A DNA stretch of 27,823 nt from JAOUEE01 sp051011595. Lineage in GTDB: Bacteria; Actinomycetota; Acidimicrobiia; Acidimicrobiales; SHLQ01. The translations under genes were made by a program, and so were the position numbers. Positions within the stretch are counted from its first letter, which is position 1, and each line of letters opens with the position of its first letter. The stretch covers positions 1-27,823 of the forward strand of contig JBPCTQ010000151.1 in assembly GCA_051011595.1 (NCBI GenBank), written 5' to 3'. The notes under the pieces were generated by a model. It saw only the letters and a list, made by a program, of their open reading frames with translations, made no database searches and was not told the DNA's origin. This document shows positions 25,256 through 27,823 of the stretch, piece after piece.

Positions 25256-25269
25256 GGCGCAGCTGCGCC
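25256..25269. promoter_or_regulatory. Perfect 14-bp palindrome in the LAL/GntR divergent region
   Basis: GGCGCAGCTGCGCC is a perfect palindrome without a spacer, 76 bases upstream of the LAL start codon and 134 bases before the GntR start. It could be a regulator site. Palindromes of this GC content also arise by chance in such a genome, so confidence is low. Confidence 0.3.
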
Positions 25270-25364
25270 GAAGTGGCATCGACACGGCCGGGCCGGCGTT
25301 CGGCGGCCGCCAGCCGGGCTGGTCGGGCCGGATGTCGCCGCCACCAGCCATTCCTGTCTGATGG

Positions 25365-25386
25365 TAGGATTGTCCGGATATACGGA
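25365..25386 (+). promoter_or_regulatory. GntR gene promoter with candidate self-operator
   Basis: TAGGAT (25365-25370) is a good -10 element. Directly after it, where transcription would begin, lies TCCG-GATATA-CGGA (25373-25386), a near-perfect palindrome in an AT-rich patch. GntR/HutC regulators often bind such sites at their own promoter. No good -35 element is visible. Confidence 0.45.
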
Positions 25387-25402
25387 TTCAGAGGAGCGAA
25401 CC

Positions 25403-26161
25403 GTGGCCGTGCAGAAGCTCGATCGAGCCAGCCCCATGCCCCTGTGGGCCCAGCTCGAGGCCGACCTGCAACGCCGGCTCGAGCGGGGCGAGTTCGACGA
25501 GGGTTTCCCCACCGACCTGCAGTTGACCGATGCCTACCAGGTGAGCCGACACACGGTGCGAGAGGCAGTACGCCATCTCAACAAGACCGGTCTGCTCCGT
25601 CGGGAACGAGGCCGGGGCACGGTGGTCAACCGGGCCGAGTTCGAGCAGTCACTGGGCACGCTCTACAGCCTGTTCCAATCGGTCGAATCGACCGGGGTCG
25701 AACAGGCCAGCGAGGTGCTGCAGTTGGCCGAGGTGCAAGAGCCGGCCGCCGCGGCCCATCTGAGTCTGGCCGACGACGCCCGGCTCGTGTTTCTCGAAAG
25801 GTTGCGATTGGCCGGCGGGTCACCGCTGGCCATCGACCGGGCCTGGCTGCCGAGTGACATCGCCCTGCCGCTGCTCGATGTCGACTTCGGCCACACCGCG
25901 TTGTACGACGAGCTCGAGAAGATCGGCGGCAACGTGCCCAACCAGGGCTGGGAGCGGCTCACGCCGGTGGTGCCCGCCCCGGCCGACCGAAGCCGCCTCG
26001 GATTGCGCAAGAGCGACGCCGCCTTCTTCCTCGAACGGCTCGGTACTCGCGATGGCCGACCCATCGAGTGGCGTACCACCACCATCCGTGGTGATCGGTT
26101 CCGCTTCGTCAACGACTGGAGTGCCGGAGCCCGCAGCTCGCTACGACCCACCGCGTCGTGA
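25403..26161 (+). CDS. GntR-family transcriptional regulator, HutC/UTRA type
   Basis: This 252-aa regulator starts at the GTG at 25403, with GAGGAG (25391-25396) 6 bases upstream. The much longer upstream open frame is only the mirror of the LAL gene. The N-terminal winged helix (residues about 10-75) contains MPLWAQLEADLQRRLERGEF, then TDLQLTDAYQVSRHTVREAVRHL and GLLRRERGRGTVV. The C-terminal UTRA-type ligand-binding domain (about 95-245) has FLERLRLAGGSPLAIDRAWLP and FFLERLGTRDGRPIEWRTT. UTRA domains sense small metabolites such as urocanate, amino sugars or nucleosides, and the ligand here is unknown. The iron-sulfur/membrane operon begins 119 bases downstream with its own promoter and may or may not be a target. 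Confidence 0.94.
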   Translation: MAVQKLDRASPMPLWAQLEADLQRRLERGEFDEGFPTDLQLTDAYQVSRHTVREAVRHLNKTGLLRRERGRGTVVNRAEFEQSLGTLYSLFQSVESTGVEQASEVLQLAEVQEPAAAAHLSLADDARLVFLERLRLAGGSPLAIDRAWLPSDIALPLLDVDFGHTALYDELEKIGGNVPNQGWERLTPVVPAPADRSRLGLRKSDAAFFLERLGTRDGRPIEWRTTTIRGDRFRFVNDWSAGARSSLRPTAS

Positions 26162-26183
26162 ACTTCGCCCGCCTGCTGCCTGC

Positions 26184-26212
26184 TTGACCATCACTCCGAA
26201 AGACCGTACATT
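26184..26212 (+). promoter_or_regulatory. Strong housekeeping-type promoter for the NrfCD-like gene
   Basis: TTGACC (26184-26189), a 17-base spacer and TACATT (26207-26212) make the best sigma-70-type promoter match I see in the window. Transcription would begin near 26219, about 60 bases before the start codon. Confidence 0.65.
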
Positions 26213-26223
26213 TAGCGAGCCCG

Positions 26224-26249
26224 TCTAACCAGATTGTTAGAACATCTGG
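26224..26249. promoter_or_regulatory. Interlocked palindromes just downstream of the predicted transcription start
   Basis: TCTAAC (26224-26229) pairs with GTTAGA (26236-26241), and CCAGAT (26229-26234) pairs with ATCTGG (26244-26249). The two inverted repeats overlap, so as RNA they are mutually exclusive hairpins; as DNA either could be an operator. The position at about +5 to +30 suits repression of the downstream gene. Confidence 0.5.
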
Positions 26250-26280
26250 CGCGACTCGACACAACCCTCAGGGGGACGCT

Positions 26281-27819
26281 TTGACCCGGTTGGGCTTCTT
26301 GCTCGACAGCGACAACTGCATCGGCTGTCACGCCTGCACGGTTGCCTGCAAGAGCGAGCACGACGTGCCGCTTGGCGTGAATCGCACCTGGGTCAAATAC
26401 ATCGAGACCGGCACGTTCCCCGATGTGGCCCGCAAGTTCAACGTGATGCGGTGCAACCAGTGCGACGACGCGCCGTGTATGACGATCTGCCCCACCAGCG
26501 CCTTGTTCCGCGCCCCCAACGGGGTGGTCGACTTCCAGGACGACGATTGCATCGGCTGCAAGTCGTGTATGAACGCGTGCCCCTACGACGCCCTCTACAT
26601 CAACCCCGAGACCAACACCGCGCACAAGTGCAACATGTGCAATCACCGCATCGAGGTGGGTCTCGAGCCGTCGTGTCAGATCGTGTGCCCGACCGAGGCC
26701 ATCAAGATCGGTGATCTCGACGACCCCACGTCCGAGATCAGCCGCATCATCGCCCGCGACGATGTGGCCGTTCGGGCACCAGAACAGAACACCAAACCCA
26801 AGGTGTATTACCGCGGCGCCGACCAGGCGTCGCTCGACCCCACCCGGACCGCCATCGCCAACGACGGCATGATCTGGGCTGACCGCACCGCCGGCCACCC
26901 CAGTGTCCCGGTCACGTTGGGCCAGAAACCCGCTGATCTCGACGGTGTGGTGGCCCGCACGGCCTACACCACCGCACATCAGATGACGTGGAAGGAAAAG
27001 GTCTCGGGGTACCTGGTCACCAAAGCGGTGGCCGCCGGAGTCATGGCCGTGGCCGCGCTGCTCGTGTTGCTGGGTCACAGCGACCAGCAGGCCGCCGTTG
27101 GTGTGGTGCCGCCCATGGTGGCCGGTGTGTTCCTCGGTCTCACGGGTGTGTTGTTGGTGACCGACCTCAAGCAGCCGGGCCGTTTCCACTATCTGCTCAC
27201 CAAGGGCAACCGCTCGTCATGGCTGGTCAAAGGTGCCTATGTGCTGATGGCATTCGCCGTGGTTTGTGGGTTGTGGTGGGTCGGCGGGTTGGCCGACAAC
27301 GCCACCGTGCTGAAGGTGTTGGCCGTGCCCGCCGTGCTCGGCGCGGCAGGCACCGCGGGGTACACGGCCTACCTGTTTGCCCAGTGCGAGGGCCGCGACC
27401 TGTGGCAGACCCCGCTGCTGTTGCCCGTTCTGCTGGCCCAGGCCGTCACGGCCGGCGGTGCCGCCTATGCCGTCATCGACGTGTTCATGGCGGTGCCCGA
27501 ACCCACCGCCATTCGTTGGGTGCTGCTCGGCGGCGTGGCTGCGACCGCGGCGCTGATCGCAGTGGAGCTGAGCGCCCACGGGAGCCGCCACGTCGAGCTG
27601 GCGGTGGCCGCCATGACCCGCGGCCGCTACGCCTCCCAGTTCTGGGTGGGTGGCATCGTGGTGGGACTGGTGGTACCCGCGGTCCTAGTCATCGTGGCCC
27701 TCGCGGCCGATGTCGACGGTGCCGGCCTTCCTGCGGTGGCCGGAGTGGCGGCCATGATCGGGATGTTCGCCTACGAGGACGCCTTCGTGCGGGCCGGGCA
27801 GTCGGTGCCGCTGTCATGA
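26281..27819 (+). CDS. Fused NrfC-like 4x[4Fe-4S] and NrfD-like membrane subunit
   Basis: This 512-aa electron-transfer subunit would belong to a molybdopterin (DMSO-reductase-superfamily) enzyme. The start is a TTG at 26281 with AGGGGG at 26270-26275; no ATG or GTG fits. Residues 1-140 hold sixteen Cys in four clusters: 13-16-19-23, 58-61-66-70, 90-93-96-100 and 117-120-132-136, as in DmsB/NrfC/PsrB proteins. A linker spans about 140-235. From about residue 240, eight hydrophobic segments resemble NrfD/PsrC quinone-binding anchors. These two functions are usually separate proteins. There is no Tat or Sec signal before the iron-sulfur part, which suggests a cytoplasmic orientation. Its stop overlaps the next start (ATGA at 27816-27819), where a catalytic subunit is expected. 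Confidence 0.92.
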   Translation: MTRLGFLLDSDNCIGCHACTVACKSEHDVPLGVNRTWVKYIETGTFPDVARKFNVMRCNQCDDAPCMTICPTSALFRAPNGVVDFQDDDCIGCKSCMNACPYDALYINPETNTAHKCNMCNHRIEVGLEPSCQIVCPTEAIKIGDLDDPTSEISRIIARDDVAVRAPEQNTKPKVYYRGADQASLDPTRTAIANDGMIWADRTAGHPSVPVTLGQKPADLDGVVARTAYTTAHQMTWKEKVSGYLVTKAVAAGVMAVAALLVLLGHSDQQAAVGVVPPMVAGVFLGLTGVLLVTDLKQPGRFHYLLTKGNRSSWLVKGAYVLMAFAVVCGLWWVGGLADNATVLKVLAVPAVLGAAGTAGYTAYLFAQCEGRDLWQTPLLLPVLLAQAVTAGGAAYAVIDVFMAVPEPTAIRWVLLGGVAATAALIAVELSAHGSRHVELAVAAMTRGRYASQFWVGGIVVGLVVPAVLVIVALAADVDGAGLPAVAGVAAMIGMFAYEDAFVRAGQSVPLS

Positions 27820-27823
27820 GACC
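27816..27823 (+). CDS. Start of the next gene, cut by the window end
   Basis: ATGAGACC begins at the ATGA overlap with the NrfCD-like stop codon. Only two full codons (Met-Arg) are present. By analogy with related operons it is probably the molybdopterin catalytic subunit, but nothing in the visible bases shows this. Confidence 0.5.

Noticed and set aside
24200..25402. The long upstream extension of the GntR reading frame
   Set aside because: It is antisense to the LAL regulator. The GTG at 25403 has a proper ribosome site and the GntR fold begins there.

Overview
The window reads as a high-GC actinobacterial chromosome. The signs are dense, overlapping GTGA/ATGA operons, short lipoprotein signals ending in AAACG, an LLM-class (probably F420-dependent) flavoprotein, an actinobacterial acyl-CoA carboxylase pair, a ribosome-hibernation protein with a doubled C-terminal domain, and an AbiEi/DUF559 gene. 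A lineage such as Acidimicrobiia would fit, but that is an inference from style only. No rRNA, tRNA, CRISPR array, integrase or transposase is visible.

Layout. (1) 1-6190, plus strand: the 3' part of a catabolic operon. It holds a CoA-acylating (methyl)malonate-semialdehyde dehydrogenase (5' end cut off), an LLM oxidoreductase, and a complete NitT/TauT/THI5-type ABC importer (permease, ATPase, permease, lipoprotein). The combination suggests uptake and breakdown of a pyrimidine or hydantoin-like compound. A strong hairpin at 6217-6255 closes it. (2) 6305-8824: a small helix-hairpin-helix (DUF4332-like) protein, an intergenic array of three related hairpins, then a cytochrome P450 translationally coupled to a TetR regulator. 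(3) 8837-13646: a VOC/glyoxalase-like gene divergent from a TetR-AccD-AccA operon; paired GAGTGA palindromes lie in the divergent promoter. (4) 13652-18383: a module with the look of a hypoxia/dormancy response. A zinc alcohol dehydrogenase, a PEP synthase and a dual-domain hibernation factor lie on the minus strand, and a 73-aa protein is divergent on the plus strand. The shared promoter holds a GGGAC-N4-GTCCC palindrome very like the mycobacterial DosR/DevR box. (5) 18410-19423: an AbiEi-type/DUF559 gene bracketed by two nearly identical 48-bp hairpin repeats, the second of which supplies its stop codon. (6) 19437-22374: an MFS transporter (minus) and a beta-propeller lipoprotein (plus). (7) 22415-26161: a large LuxR-type ATPase regulator (minus) divergent from a GntR/UTRA regulator (plus). 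(8) 26281 to the end: a fused NrfC-NrfD iron-sulfur/membrane subunit with a near-consensus promoter and interlocked palindromes in its leader. Its stop overlaps the start of a next gene that runs off the window.

The items most worth following are the DosR-like divergent dormancy module with its unrecognised small protein, the repeat-bracketed DUF559 gene, and the three-hairpin array ahead of the P450. No intergenic stretch exceeds about 250 bases.
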